A stretch of DNA of 64,000 nucleotides from Gluconobacter oxydans (lineage in GTDB: Bacteria; Pseudomonadota; Alphaproteobacteria; Acetobacterales; Acetobacteraceae): contig NZ_BJNM01000005.1 of the NCBI RefSeq assembly GCF_006539685.1, positions 42,034-106,033 of the forward strand, in the 5' to 3' direction. The notes beneath the pieces were generated by a model. That model was not told where the DNA came from. It saw nothing but the letters and a program-made list of their open reading frames with translations, and made no database searches. Made by a program: the position numbers and the translations under genes. Shown piece after piece: positions 35,965-45,032 of the stretch; the first letter of the stretch is position 1, and every line of letters begins with the position of its first letter.

Positions 35965-36942
35965 TCAGGCCAGAACACGCCTCTCGATCGCATCCCAGAT
36001 CAGCCCGGCACTGTTGATCCCGTCAAAACGGTCCAGTTCCTGCAGACCCGTCGGCGATGTGACGTTGATTTCCGTCAGCCAGTTGCCGATCACGTCAATC
36101 CCCGTGAAAATCAGCCCGTGATCGCGCAGATACGGCCCGATCGACTCACAGATTTCCCTATCCCGCGCCGTCAGTTCCACGCTCATGGCCCGACCGCCAA
36201 CATGCATGTTTGACCGTGCCTCACCCGTCGCCGGAACGCGGTTGATCGCGCCAATCGCCTTACCGTCCACCAGAATGATGCGCTTGTCGCCCTGACGCAC
36301 GGCCGGCTCATAGCGCTGGATCATGAGCGGCTCACGCGACCGCGCAAAATGCATCTCCAGCAGCGCACCGAGGTTCTCATCATCCGGCTTGATCCGGAAA
36401 ATCCCTGATCCGCCATTGCCGTAAAGCGGCTTGACGATGATGTCCTGATACTTCTCGCGGAACGCCAGGATTTCGCGCGTGTCCCAGGTCACGAGCGTCG
36501 GCGGCATCAGATGCGGAAAATGCGTCACCAGCAGCTTCTCCGGCGCATTGCGCACGGCGACCGGATCATTCACCACCAGCGACCGCCCCTCGCCCACACC
36601 ATGCACATGCTCCAGCATGTGGGTAGCCGTGATGTAGCCCATGTCGAACGGCGGGTCCTGACGCATCAGGATCACATCCGTCTGCCCCAGATCCAGCACC
36701 TGCTCCTCACCGAACGTCGCATGATTGCCCCGCTCGCGCCGCACCTCGACACGCCGCGCCCGGGCCTGCACACGCCCGCCCTTGCCCTGCCCCTCGACAA
36801 GGCTCAGCGTCGTCACCGGATAGACCCACAGCTCATAGCCGCGCGCCTGCGCCTCAAGCATCATCGCAAACGTGGAGTCACCATCAATATTGACGTACTC
36901 CAGAGGATCCATCTGGACAGCAACGCGAAGAGAACGGGACAT
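35965..36942 (-). CDS. gshB: Glutathione synthetase
   Basis: The 325-residue protein begins [18 protein letters not shown], has the [18 protein letters not shown] motif and the ATP-grasp segment [16 protein letters not shown], and ends with the [19 protein letters not shown] loop. It joins glycine to gamma-glutamylcysteine using ATP. The start at 36942 follows a purine-rich CCGGAG; an upstream extension to 37104 is unlike the family. Its product supports the glutathione peroxidase encoded about 20 kb away. Confidence 0.95.
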   Translation of the reverse strand: MSRSLRVAVQMDPLEYVNIDGDSTFAMMLEAQARGYELWVYPVTTLSLVEGQGKGGRVQARARRVEVRRERGNHATFGEEQVLDLGQTDVILMRQDPPFDMGYITATHMLEHVHGVGEGRSLVVNDPVAVRNAPEKLLVTHFPHLMPPTLVTWDTREILAFREKYQDIIVKPLYGNGGSGIFRIKPDDENLGALLEMHFARSREPLMIQRYEPAVRQGDKRIILVDGKAIGAINRVPATGEARSNMHVGGRAMSVELTARDREICESIGPYLRDHGLIFTGIDVIGNWLTEINVTSPTGLQELDRFDGINSAGLIWDAIERRVLA

Positions 36943-37041
36943 CGGAAAACTCCGGCAGGGAGAAAGAGGAGTGGTCCAGTCCTCTGTAACCGCATGCCCC
37001 GGTTTTTCAAAATCCCTCTTCTGCGAAGTTCCCGACCCTGA

Positions 37042-37350
37042 CCGCGCCAAGCCCCACCCTGTTCCAAGGCCTCCGTCCGGCGCCGCGATTTCAACGGCTG
37101 GCAATTCATCGCAGCCGGCGAAACACCCCTGTTCCCGCTACTGGCCTGCACCACCATCCCGGTCAGCCATTTCGCAGCCCGCTCCGAATAACCGCCACTG
37201 CTCTACGCCATCCCCGAACATTGCTTCGAAGCCGACACCACCGGACAGATCCTCTCCGCCGCCCCCACGACCTGCATGTGGTTTTGCTACGAAAACGCCC
37301 GCCAGCACCTGACATGGGACTCCAGCAGCACGCCTGCACGCTGCTCCCAG
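37042..37350 (+). pseudogene. Possible relic of an unidentified gene with an in-frame stop
   Basis: Reading in one frame, the segment gives [18 protein letters not shown] and continues to a TAA at 37189, then resumes as LYAIPEHCFEADTTGQIL and ENARQHLTWDSS without change of frame. The composition looks like a real protein, with aromatic and acidic residues unlike shadow frames of the region. There is no start codon or ribosome site and no recognisable family. It lies in the roughly 400-base gap between gshB and greB. The alternative is chance. Confidence 0.3.
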
Positions 37351-37356
37351 AAGCGC

Positions 37357-37863
37357 TCAGTCCGTCGCCACAGCCACCGGATAAACAATCTTCAAAATCT
37401 CGATCTCGACCGGCCCCCGCGGCGTCTGCAACATCGCAACGTCCCCGACCCGCGTCCGCATCAGCGCCCGCGCCACAGGCGACATCAGACTGACCTCTCC
37501 CCGCGCCAGATCGGACTCGTCCACGCCGAGGATCGTCACCGTATGCTCGACGTCATCCTCGTCCACATACGTCACGGTCGCCCCGAAAAACACACGGTCC
37601 CGCGTCGTCTGGGCCGCAGGATCCACGATCACCGCATTCTCCAGCCGCTTGCCCAGAAACCGCATCCGCCGGTCAATCTCCCGCAACCGGCGCTTGCCAT
37701 ACTGGTAATCCGCATTCTCCGAACGATCGCCATTCCCCGCCGCCCAGGACACGATCTCCACAATCCGAGGCCGCTCCTTCTGCGCCAGCTCCTTTAGCTC
37801 GGCGCGCATGACGACCGCCCCCTTCGGCGACAGATAATGCGACAGCGGCGTCTTCTCAGCCAT
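37357..37863 (-). CDS. greB: Transcription elongation factor GreB
   Basis: The 168-residue protein has an N-terminal coiled coil with the tip motif NGDRSENADYQYGKRRLREID, which contains the two acidic residues that work in the RNA polymerase secondary channel, and a C-terminal FKBP-like domain (SLMSPVARALMRTRVGD). The YQYGKRRLREIDRRMRFL form favours GreB over GreA. It rescues backtracked polymerase by stimulating RNA cleavage. Confidence 0.92.
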   Translation of the reverse strand: MAEKTPLSHYLSPKGAVVMRAELKELAQKERPRIVEIVSWAAGNGDRSENADYQYGKRRLREIDRRMRFLGKRLENAVIVDPAAQTTRDRVFFGATVTYVDEDDVEHTVTILGVDESDLARGEVSLMSPVARALMRTRVGDVAMLQTPRGPVEIEILKIVYPVAVATD

Positions 37864-37967
37864 GCGCCCGACCTGCCCAGACCGAAGAAACCAGCAACGA
37901 AAAACCCATGTTCAGATCCTGAAAAAACCAGCCACGTCCAAAAACCGAAAAGACCGTATGGCCCGGA

Positions 37968-40178
37968 TCAACGCCCTCGGCCACGCTTCTTCTTCGCCGG
38001 ATCGTAGCCGCCCCCACCCGGTCCCAGCGGCACAGGCGTTTTCGGAGCCTTCCGCGCGCCCGGCCGCCCGGCGGTCGAGTTCGCAATCGGCGGCGGCTCC
38101 AGCCCCATATCGATCGCTTCCAGACGCTTGACCTCGTCGCGCAGCCGCGCCGCCTGCTCGAAGTCCAGATTGGCCGCAGCCTCCCGCATCCGCTTTTCCA
38201 GATCCTGGATCGTGGCCGGCAGGGACTTGCCAACAAACTGCTCCGTATCGCCAGATCCATCCGGCGCCACGGTCACATAATCCTGCTCGAACACCGAAGA
38301 CAGCGCATCGCCAATCTTCGAGCGCACCGTCATCGGCGTAATTCCGTGCGCCTCGTTCCATTCCGTCTGCTTGGCCCGACGCCGCGCCGTCTCCTCGATC
38401 GCGTATTTCAGACTGTCCGTCATCTTGTCCGCATAAAGCAGCACACGCCCATCGACATTACGCGCCGCACGTCCGATCGTCTGGATCAGCGAAGTCTTCG
38501 AGCGCAGGAACCCTTCCTTGTCCGCATCGAGAATGGCCACGACCGAACATTCCGGAATATCCAGCCCCTCACGCAGCAGATTGATCCCCACCAGCACGTC
38601 AAACGCCCCAAGGCGCAGATCGCGGATGATCTCGATCCGCTCCAGCGTATCCACATCCGAATGCAGATACCGGACCTTGACGCCCGCTTCCCCGAGATAA
38701 TCCGTCAGATCCTCGGCCATCCGCTTGGTCAGCGTCGTGACCAGAACACGCCCGCCCTTGCTGATCGCCTCGCGACATTCATGCAGCAGATCATCGACCT
38801 GCCCTTCGACCGGGCGCACATCCGTCACCGGATCAATCAGCCCCGTCGGACGAATGATCTGCTCGGCAAACACACCGCCCGTCTGCTCCATTTCCCAGGG
38901 GCCCGGCGTCGCCGAGACGAAAATCGACTGCGGCCGAAACGCATTCCACTCCCCGAACGCCAGCGGACGGTTGTCGATGCAGGACGGCAGACGGAACCCG
39001 TAATCCGACAGCACGCTTTTCCGCGCCCTGTCCCCGCGCTCCATCCCGCCAATCTGCGGCACCGTGACATGGCTTTCATCCACGATCAGCAGCGCATCTT
39101 CCGGCAGATATTCGAACAGAGTCGGCGGCGGATCACCCGGCCCACGCCCGGAAAGATAGCGCGAATAGTTCTCGATCCCCTTGCACGCCCCGGTCGTCTC
39201 GATCATTTCCAGGTCGAACGTGGTCCGCTGCGACAGACGCTCCGCCTCCAGCAGCTTCCCCTCTTCGGTAAACTGCGCCAGACGCTGCCGAAGCTCGTTC
39301 TTGATCCCGATCATCGCCTGATTGAGCGTCGGCCGCGGCGTCACGTAATGCGAATTCGCATAGACGCTGATTTCCGCCAGATCCGCCGTCTTGTTCCCCG
39401 TCAGCGGATCGAATTCCACGATCTGGTCAATCTCGTCGCCAAACAGCGACACCCGCCAGGCCCGGTCCTCGTTCTGCACCGGGAAGATGTCGATCTGCTC
39501 CCCCCGAACCCGGAACGTCCCGCGCTCGAACGCCGCATCATTGCGCCGGTACTGCAACTCCACCAGCGCCTTGATCAGCCGGTCGCGGTCAATCGACCCC
39601 CCAACCTCAAGCCGCACCACCATCTTCGAATACGTCTCGACCGACCCGATACCGTAAATGCACGACACGGACGCCACGATGATGACGTCATTGCGCTCCA
39701 GCAGAGCCTGCGTGGCCGCATGGCGCATCCGGTCGATCTGTTCGTTAATCTGGCTGTCCTTCTCGATATACGTGTCCGACCGCGGCACATACGCCTCCGG
39801 CTGGTAGTAATCGTAGTAGGACACGAAATATTCGACCGCATTGTCCGGGAAGAACTGCTTCATCTCCCCGTAAAGCTGCGCCGCCAGCGTCTTGTTCGGC
39901 GCGAGGATGAGCGTCGGCTTCTGCGTCGCCTCAATGACTTTCGCCATGCTGAACGTCTTGCCCGAGCCCGTAACGCCCAGCAGGACCTGATCCCGCTCGC
40001 CGCCCTCGACGCCCTGCACAAGCTCCGCAATCGCCGTCGGCTGATCGCCCGCCGGCTCGTAATCCGATTTGACAACGAATTTGCGCGTCTTCGCCTTCGC
40101 AGGCTGCCGCTCCGGCAGGAACTGGGTCAACGGCATTGCGGTCGCATTACGGACGGACGAGGATTCTTTTATGGCCAT
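37968..40178 (-). CDS. uvrB: Excinuclease ABC subunit B
   Basis: The protein carries the UvrB core: [20 protein letters not shown], Walker A GVTGSGKT, the beta-hairpin region [18 protein letters not shown], the DESHVTVPQ Walker B and the helicase motif [12 protein letters not shown]-terminal UVR domain ([21 protein letters not shown]) binds UvrC. It loads damaged DNA from UvrA for incision. Start codons at 40178, 40181 and 40247 are all open; I chose the one nearest the core because it leaves room for divergent promoters, but the longer form is possible. Confidence 0.95.
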   Translation of the reverse strand: MAIKESSSVRNATAMPLTQFLPERQPAKAKTRKFVVKSDYEPAGDQPTAIAELVQGVEGGERDQVLLGVTGSGKTFSMAKVIEATQKPTLILAPNKTLAAQLYGEMKQFFPDNAVEYFVSYYDYYQPEAYVPRSDTYIEKDSQINEQIDRMRHAATQALLERNDVIIVASVSCIYGIGSVETYSKMVVRLEVGGSIDRDRLIKALVELQYRRNDAAFERGTFRVRGEQIDIFPVQNEDRAWRVSLFGDEIDQIVEFDPLTGNKTADLAEISVYANSHYVTPRPTLNQAMIGIKNELRQRLAQFTEEGKLLEAERLSQRTTFDLEMIETTGACKGIENYSRYLSGRGPGDPPPTLFEYLPEDALLIVDESHVTVPQIGGMERGDRARKSVLSDYGFRLPSCIDNRPLAFGEWNAFRPQSIFVSATPGPWEMEQTGGVFAEQIIRPTGLIDPVTDVRPVEGQVDDLLHECREAISKGGRVLVTTLTKRMAEDLTDYLGEAGVKVRYLHSDVDTLERIEIIRDLRLGAFDVLVGINLLREGLDIPECSVVAILDADKEGFLRSKTSLIQTIGRAARNVDGRVLLYADKMTDSLKYAIEETARRRAKQTEWNEAHGITPMTVRSKIGDALSSVFEQDYVTVAPDGSGDTEQFVGKSLPATIQDLEKRMREAAANLDFEQAARLRDEVKRLEAIDMGLEPPPIANSTAGRPGARKAPKTPVPLGPGGGGYDPAKKKRGRGR

Positions 40179-40347
40179 CATGCCAAGATGGGAAAGCGCA
40201 TCACGGACAGCAAGAGCCTTCCCCACCCTCTTGCGTAAAGACAGCATTCCACCTGCGTATCTTTATGACAATTTACTGCTGAAAAGGATGGAGAGACTCG
40301 TTCCCCGGGGGTATCAACACTCCCGTATCTTTGAAGGAAGAACCGTC

Positions 40348-40752
40348 ATGGACGTCCAGACGATCGAGCAGACCTACAACCAGCTCCAGCAACAGGCCCA
40401 GCAGTCCGCCCAGGCCCTTCAGGCCCTGGGGTCCAAGATGCAGGCCGCCGCCCAGGGTGGCGACATGCAGGCCCGCGAATGGTCCCTCGACCTGCGCGAA
40501 CTCGCCCTCGCCTTCCAGGCCGAACAGCAGCAGGTCACAAACCTCCTGCAACAGCTCCACGCCGCCCTCGCCAACGCCCAGCAGGATTACGGCAGCCAGA
40601 CCACCTATCAGGCCCCGACCCAGCAAGCTCCAGTCCAGCCGGTACCGGACAACAATTTCGTCTCGAACATCCTCAATTCCGGATTCGCCCGCTCCGTCGA
40701 AGCCGGCGCCGGCTTCAGCATCGGCAACGACCTGATCAAGGAAATCTTCTGA
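40348..40752 (+). CDS. Gln/Ala-rich small protein, 134 aa
   Basis: The protein is rich in Gln and Ala (QQQAQQSAQALQALGSKMQA) with coiled-coil character in its first 75 residues, a Gln/Pro linker, and a C-terminal part ending in DLIKEIF. ATG at 40348 has GAAGGAAG upstream. Similar proteins of unknown function occur in acetic acid bacteria, as far as I can judge. It diverges from uvrB. Confidence 0.65.
   Translation: MDVQTIEQTYNQLQQQAQQSAQALQALGSKMQAAAQGGDMQAREWSLDLRELALAFQAEQQQVTNLLQQLHAALANAQQDYGSQTTYQAPTQQAPVQPVPDNNFVSNILNSGFARSVEAGAGFSIGNDLIKEIF
40734..40748 (+). repeat. 15-base direct repeat, copy 1
   Basis: GATCAAGGAAATCTT ends the Gln-rich gene and recurs at 43494-43508 on the other side of the PQQ dehydrogenase. 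A repeat of this length could arise by chance in 64 kb, so it is only a hint of a duplication or insertion boundary. Confidence 0.3.
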
Positions 40753-40762
40753 TCGCTCCAGA

Positions 40763-40783
40763 GGCCCGGTACCCGTCCGGGCC
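40763..40783 (+). terminator. Hairpin after the Gln-rich gene
   Basis: GGCCCGG and CCGGGCC form a 7-bp stem around a 7-base loop, 11 bases after the stop. No T-run follows, so it is a weak or Rho-dependent end. Confidence 0.4.
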
Positions 40784-40803
40784 CCCGGCATTTGCGTCAA
40801 AAC

Positions 40804-40826
40804 ATATCACACACATATTGTGATAT
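40804..40826. promoter_or_regulatory. Inverted repeat upstream of the PQQ dehydrogenase
   Basis: ATATCACA (40804-40811) and TGTGATAT (40819-40826) form an 8-base inverted repeat with a 7-base spacer. It lies upstream of the candidate promoter and could bind a dimeric regulator. The half-site order is the reverse of a CRP site. Confidence 0.35.
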
Positions 40827-40830
40827 CATG

Positions 40831-40860
40831 TTGATGATTATGTTATATATGCTCCTATAA
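40831..40860 (+). promoter_or_regulatory. Candidate sigma-70 promoter of the PQQ dehydrogenase
   Basis: TTGATG at 40831-40836 and CTATAA at 40855-40860, spaced 18 bases apart, resemble -35 and -10 boxes in an AT-rich stretch. They lie about 160 bases before the dehydrogenase ATG. The assignment is by eye. Confidence 0.35.
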
Positions 40861-40872
40861 ACGTTACGTTTA
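40858..40872. promoter_or_regulatory. 15-base palindrome overlapping the candidate -10/+1
   Basis: TAAACGT-T-ACGTTTA is a perfect odd palindrome just at and after the proposed -10 box. It resembles LacI/GalR-type operators with a central CGTTACG core, and its position suits a repressor. Confidence 0.4.
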
Positions 40873-40992
40873 ACACAAGCACAGGCATGCCATGCATCGT
40901 CCTGATCAATCCGGATCCAAGGATTTCAGTCCGATGCTTTTCAGATCACCTCATCTCCCCTGCAGAACGGCACAGAGCCCGTCGCGCCAGAC

Positions 40993-41011
40993 GCCTCCCT
41001 GCGCAGGAGGC
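40993..41011 (+). promoter_or_regulatory. Hairpin containing the Shine-Dalgarno of the PQQ dehydrogenase
   Basis: GCCTCC (40993-40998) is complementary to GGAGGC (41006-41011), which is the ribosome site AGGAGG. The 6-bp, GC-only stem with a 7-base loop would mask the site in the messenger. A role in translation control is inferred. Confidence 0.4.
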
Positions 41012-41019
41012 CTGCCCAA

Positions 41020-43386
41020 ATGAACAGCGGCCCCCGCACGCTCTCCATGATCATCGGGATTCTGGGCGTCCTCATGGCCGCCTTCCTGATCATCGAAGGC
41101 CTCCACCTCATCATCCTCGGCGGCTCATGGTTCTACACCCTCGCCGGCATCGCGCTGGCAGCCAGCAGCGTCTACATGATCCGTCGCAACATCCTCTCGA
41201 CATGGATCGCCCTCGGCCTGCTTGTGGCAACAGCCCTGTGGTCGCTCGCCGAAGTCGGCACCAGCTTCTGGCCCAGCTTCTCCCGCCTGATCGTATTTCT
41301 GTGCGTCGCCCTGATCGCGACCCTCATGGCGCCCTGGCTCAGCGGCCCCGGCCGGCGCTACTTCACCCGCCCCGTCACAGGCGCCACCTCCGGCGCCCTC
41401 GGCGCGATCATCGTGGCTTTCCTCGCCGGCATGTTCCGGGTCCACCCCACCATCGCCCCGCAGGACACCACCCACCCGCAGGAAACCGCGTCCACCGCCG
41501 ACTCCGACCAGCCAGGCCATGACTGGCCCGCCTATGGCCGCACGGCGTCCGGCACGCGCTACGCCAGCTTCACGCAGATCAACCGCGACAATGTCGGCAA
41601 GCTCCGCGTCGCCTGGACCTACCGCACTGGCGACATGGCGCTGAACGGGGCCGAGTTCCAGGGCACCCCCATCAAGATCGGCGACACGGTCTATATCTGC
41701 TCGCCGCACAACATCGTCTCGGCCCTCGACCCCGATACCGGCACGGAAAAGTGGAAGTTCGACCCCCACGCCCAGACGAAAGTCTGGCAGCGCTGCCGCG
41801 GCGTCGGCTACTGGCATGACAGCACGGCCACGGACGCCAACGCGCCCTGCGCCTCGCGCATCGTCCTCACCACGATCGACGCCCGCCTCATCACCATCGA
41901 CGCCCGCACCGGCCAGGCCTGCACGGATTTCGGAACGAACGGCAACGTCAATCTCCTGACCGGCCTCGGCCCGACAGCCCCCGGTTCCTACTACCCGACC
42001 GCCGCCCCCCTCGTGGCCGGTGACATCGTGGTCGTCGGCGGCCGCATCGCCGATAACGAGCGCACCGGCGAACCCTCCGGCGTCGTCCGCGGCTATGACG
42101 TCCGCACCGGCGCGCAGGTCTGGGCCTGGGACGCCACCAACCCGCATCGCGGCACCACACCGCTGGCCGAAGGCGAGATCTATCCCGCCGAAACCCCCAA
42201 CATGTGGGGCACCGCCAGCTACGACCCGAAGCTCAACCTCGTCTTCTTCCCGCTCGGCAACCAGACCCCCGATTTCTGGGGCGGCGACCGCAGCAAGGCT
42301 TCTGATGAATACAACGACGCCTTCGTCGCCGTGGACGCCAAGACCGGCGACGAACGCTGGCACTTCCGCACCGCCAACCACGACCTCGTGGACTACGATG
42401 CCACCGCCCAGCCCATCCTCTATGACATTCCGGACGGCCATGGCGGCACCCGCCCGGCGATCATCGCCATGACCAAGCGCGGCCAAATCTTCGTGCTCGA
42501 CCGCCGCGACGGCACCCCGATCGTCCCCGTGGAAATGCGCAAAGTCCCGCAGGACGGCGCACCGGAACACCAGTACCTCGCCCCCGAACAGCCCTATTCC
42601 GCCCTCTCCATCGGAACAGAGCGCCTGAAACCCAGCGATATGTGGGGTGGTACGATTTTCGACCAGCTCCTGTGCCGCATCCAGTTCGCCTCCTACCGCT
42701 ATGAAGGCGAGTTCACCCCCGTCAACGAGAAACAGGCCACCATCATCTATCCGGGCTATTACGGCGGCATCAACTGGGGCGGCGGCGCCGTGGATGAAAG
42801 CACCGGAACGCTGCTGGTCAACGACATCCGCATGGCCCAGTGGGGCAAGTTCATGAAGCAGGAAGAAGCCCGTCGCAGCGGCTTCAAACCCAGCTCGGAA
42901 GGCGAATATTCCGAACAGAAAGGCACCCCCTGGGGCGTCGTCCGCTCGATGTTCTTCTCCCCCGCCGGTCTCCCCTGCGTAAAACCGCCCTATGGCACGA
43001 TGAACGCCATCGACCTGCGCAGCGGCAAGGTCAAATGGAGCATGCCGCTTGGCACGATCCAGGACATGCCGGTCCACGGCATGGTCCCAGGCCTCGCCAT
43101 CCCGCTCGGAATGCCAACCATGAGCGGCCCGCTGGCCACCCATACCGGCTTGGTCTTCTTCTCCGGCACGCTCGACAACTACGTCCGCGCGCTCAACACC
43201 GACACCGGCGAGGTCGTCTGGAAAGCCCGTCTCCCCGTCGCCTCACAGGCCGCTCCGATGAGCTACATGTCCGACAAGACCGGCAAACAGTACATCGTCG
43301 TCACCGCAGGCGGCCTGACCCGCTCCGGCGTCGACAAAAACCGCGGCGACTACGTCATCGCCTACGCCCTGCCCTCCGAAGAATAA
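41020..43386 (+). CDS. Membrane-bound PQQ-dependent glucose/quinate/polyol-type dehydrogenase
   Basis: The 788-residue protein has five N-terminal membrane helices (to about residue 130) and a periplasmic eight-bladed PQQ propeller that begins GHDWPAYGRTASGTRYASF. It carries GNQTPDFWGGDRS, HDLVDYDA (the catalytic-type Asp) and MTKRGQIFVLDRRDG (the Lys position), as in E. coli Gcd. Such enzymes oxidise sugars, polyols or quinate in the periplasm and pass electrons to ubiquinone. Its substrate cannot be fixed; glucose, quinate/shikimate or inositol are candidates. It lacks a haem c domain. AGGAGG (41005-41010) precedes the ATG and is part of a small hairpin. A strong terminator follows, so it is monocistronic. 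Confidence 0.9.
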   Translation: MNSGPRTLSMIIGILGVLMAAFLIIEGLHLIILGGSWFYTLAGIALAASSVYMIRRNILSTWIALGLLVATALWSLAEVGTSFWPSFSRLIVFLCVALIATLMAPWLSGPGRRYFTRPVTGATSGALGAIIVAFLAGMFRVHPTIAPQDTTHPQETASTADSDQPGHDWPAYGRTASGTRYASFTQINRDNVGKLRVAWTYRTGDMALNGAEFQGTPIKIGDTVYICSPHNIVSALDPDTGTEKWKFDPHAQTKVWQRCRGVGYWHDSTATDANAPCASRIVLTTIDARLITIDARTGQACTDFGTNGNVNLLTGLGPTAPGSYYPTAAPLVAGDIVVVGGRIADNERTGEPSGVVRGYDVRTGAQVWAWDATNPHRGTTPLAEGEIYPAETPNMWGTASYDPKLNLVFFPLGNQTPDFWGGDRSKASDEYNDAFVAVDAKTGDERWHFRTANHDLVDYDATAQPILYDIPDGHGGTRPAIIAMTKRGQIFVLDRRDGTPIVPVEMRKVPQDGAPEHQYLAPEQPYSALSIGTERLKPSDMWGGTIFDQLLCRIQFASYRYEGEFTPVNEKQATIIYPGYYGGINWGGGAVDESTGTLLVNDIRMAQWGKFMKQEEARRSGFKPSSEGEYSEQKGTPWGVVRSMFFSPAGLPCVKPPYGTMNAIDLRSGKVKWSMPLGTIQDMPVHGMVPGLAIPLGMPTMSGPLATHTGLVFFSGTLDNYVRALNTDTGEVVWKARLPVASQAAPMSYMSDKTGKQYIVVTAGGLTRSGVDKNRGDYVIAYALPSEE

Positions 43387-43402
43387 GAGCGCAGAACCAG
43401 GA

Positions 43403-43437
43403 AAAGGGGCGCTTCCTTTGCGGGAAGCGCCCCTTTT
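43403..43437 (+). terminator. Strong rho-independent terminator after the PQQ dehydrogenase
   Basis: AAGGGGCGCTTCC and GGAAGCGCCCCTT form a 13-bp stem with a 6-base loop, followed by a T6-run. It lies about 17 bases past the stop codon. Confidence 0.92.
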
Positions 43438-43493
43438 TTCATGACCCCAAACCTTCCAAGCGAAAACAGCGCCGCCGTCAGCCACCAAGGCCC

Positions 43494-43508
43494 GATCAAG
43501 GAAATCTT
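43494..43508 (+). repeat. 15-base direct repeat, copy 2
   Basis: GATCAAGGAAATCTT here lies in a 33-codon open frame (43441-43542) that reads PIKEIF at this point, matching the LIKEIF end of the Gln-rich protein. It may be a remnant of a duplicated gene end. The frame has no ribosome site. Confidence 0.3.
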
Positions 43509-43703
43509 TAACGCCTTCTACAGATACCTCAGAAGCTCATGAGCCCATCAAAACTCTATTTCCGCTGAAAAATGGCAGCAAAAATACTCTTTTTGGGAGC
43601 TGCCATATGAGCGGAATGGGAAATGAGTTCATTTTCCACAGTTTTGACTCCAACATTATTGGACTGAACAATTTCATCTTCCATTTTAATATTAATACAA
43701 TAA

Positions 43704-45032
43704 TCAATCTCTGGATTTTTTGGTAAACAAAAAAAACATTTCCCAACTCTTAAGGTTCTGAGAATCAAGAACCATTCCGCCACCGGGAACAGAGATCATG
43801 TATCCCAAACTTGTCTTTACATAATAAATATAATTGAAATCGTCACACTGCCTGACTTGAAGAGCGCTGGCATTCTTACTTTCAGACACGGATAGGTGAC
43901 CTTCCCGCTCACAGACGTATAATTTCTGACCATTGATCACAATGAACAGAAAACCACCCTCCGGCTCTGAAAAAAGAAAATGAGCATCATTTGTATCGAA
44001 TATTGAATGACAAAAAATGAAATTATACGAAATCACGTCAAAACATACTATTCTTCCATGAAAATCCATGATGTAAGCACCATCCAGAGGCGTACTCAGG
44101 TCCCTACAAACAAATGAATTTTTCTTTTCTCTCAAAGAAATATTCATTGCAAGGTTATAATGAAGCTTTGCAGCCTCTTTGGTTCGTCCTGTACGTAAAA
44201 GCGCTCCTACAATCGGCATGATTGTATCTTTTTCCGCAAGAATACCCATGCATTTCTTGTATTTATTAATAGTGGTCCCCATCAACCCCTGGAACACCAG
44301 GAAAGGTTTTAGGGTTCCATATCTCTTGAATTTGTTGCTGACGTTCTCTCTATTCTTCAGTCTTACTCTGACAATTGTCTCAACGACATCTGCATTTGAA
44401 CCGTATGCCAGAGCCTTTATAACAGACCCGAATTCCTGAGTTCCAGAAAGGCTTCTTATAATCAGATGTCCCGCAAAGAACATCTTGATAAGACTTACAT
44501 CAAACCCCTTAAGCTCCTCCTCTATGAGGTGGACATGGTATGCGTCATGCCCCTCCCCTGGATCTAGAGCGATAAAGATCCGTCCGGAAACATTTTCTTT
44601 CCTGACGGCCATTCCCTCCATTCCTGGACGAAAATGGTTGTCGACATAGCCCTGCAGAATACCGCATTCATTCGGATCAAGTGAATATTTCGGGCACATC
44701 GACAAAACAGTCGTGGCCCCAAGTGCACGCGACCAGGCAAGAGCCGGATGGCCACCCATCGACATCCCAATCAGGATTACGTTTCTGTAAGGGGCTAGTC
44801 TTTCCTGCAAAAGGGAAATAACGACAGGTGCCTCATCGCAGACATACCAGAAATCAGCCTTAACTGTAACGCCGTATGCTGTTATATTGTTTTTAACGAG
44901 GACATTTTCTGCAAAAAACGTGCTCAACGCATTTTTTGTTTCATGGGCACCAACGAAAGTTACAACAACGTAATTTGTTTCGCCCTGATGGTGATGTAGA
45001 ACAAGCTCGTTCCCCTCGTATATAATAGACAA
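43704..45032 (-). CDS. Alpha/beta-hydrolase-like protein with beta-rich C-terminal module
   Basis: The 442-residue protein has the nucleophile elbow GMSMGGHPALAWS near residue 90 and a preceding strand (NVILIGMSMG), which point to an alpha/beta-hydrolase fold; a catalytic role is plausible but unproven. Residues beyond about 310 form a beta-rich module with repeated G-[YF]-h-h patterns that ends KSWEMFFLF, like fascin or ricin-type trefoils. The gene is markedly more AT-rich than its neighbours, similar to the GT61 gene at the other end of the window. No signal peptide is seen. It may belong to a surface-glycan system, but this is a guess. Confidence 0.6.
   Translation of the reverse strand: MSIIYEGNELVLHHHQGETNYVVVTFVGAHETKNALSTFFAENVLVKNNITAYGVTVKADFWYVCDEAPVVISLLQERLAPYRNVILIGMSMGGHPALAWSRALGATTVLSMCPKYSLDPNECGILQGYVDNHFRPGMEGMAVRKENVSGRIFIALDPGEGHDAYHVHLIEEELKGFDVSLIKMFFAGHLIIRSLSGTQEFGSVIKALAYGSNADVVETIVRVRLKNRENVSNKFKRYGTLKPFLVFQGLMGTTINKYKKCMGILAEKDTIMPIVGALLRTGRTKEAAKLHYNLAMNISLREKKNSFVCRDLSTPLDGAYIMDFHGRIVCFDVISYNFIFCHSIFDTNDAHFLFSEPEGGFLFIVINGQKLYVCEREGHLSVSESKNASALQVRQCDDFNYIYYVKTSLGYMISVPGGGMVLDSQNLKSWEMFFLFTKKSRD

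Noticed and set aside
38346..40238. 630-residue plus-strand open frame antisense to uvrB
   Set aside because: UvrB motifs are complete on the reverse strand; the antisense product is Arg-rich with no recognisable fold.
40804..40826. CRP-type operator upstream of the PQQ dehydrogenase
   Set aside because: The half-sites are TCACA then TGTGA, the opposite order from a CRP site, so a CRP call is not supported.
41125..43143. 672-residue reverse frame inside the PQQ dehydrogenase
   Set aside because: It is a Gly/Ala/Asp-rich shadow of a gene whose propeller motifs are intact on the plus strand.
43441..43542. 33-codon open frame after the PQQ dehydrogenase terminator
   Set aside because: It has no ribosome site and lies directly after a strong terminator; noted only for its shared IKEIF peptide.
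43537..43783. Two short reverse frames overlapping the end of the AT-rich hydrolase gene
   Set aside because: They overlap the hydrolase gene's C-terminus in other frames and have no supporting motif; the hydrolase stop is normal, so there is no sign of a frameshift.
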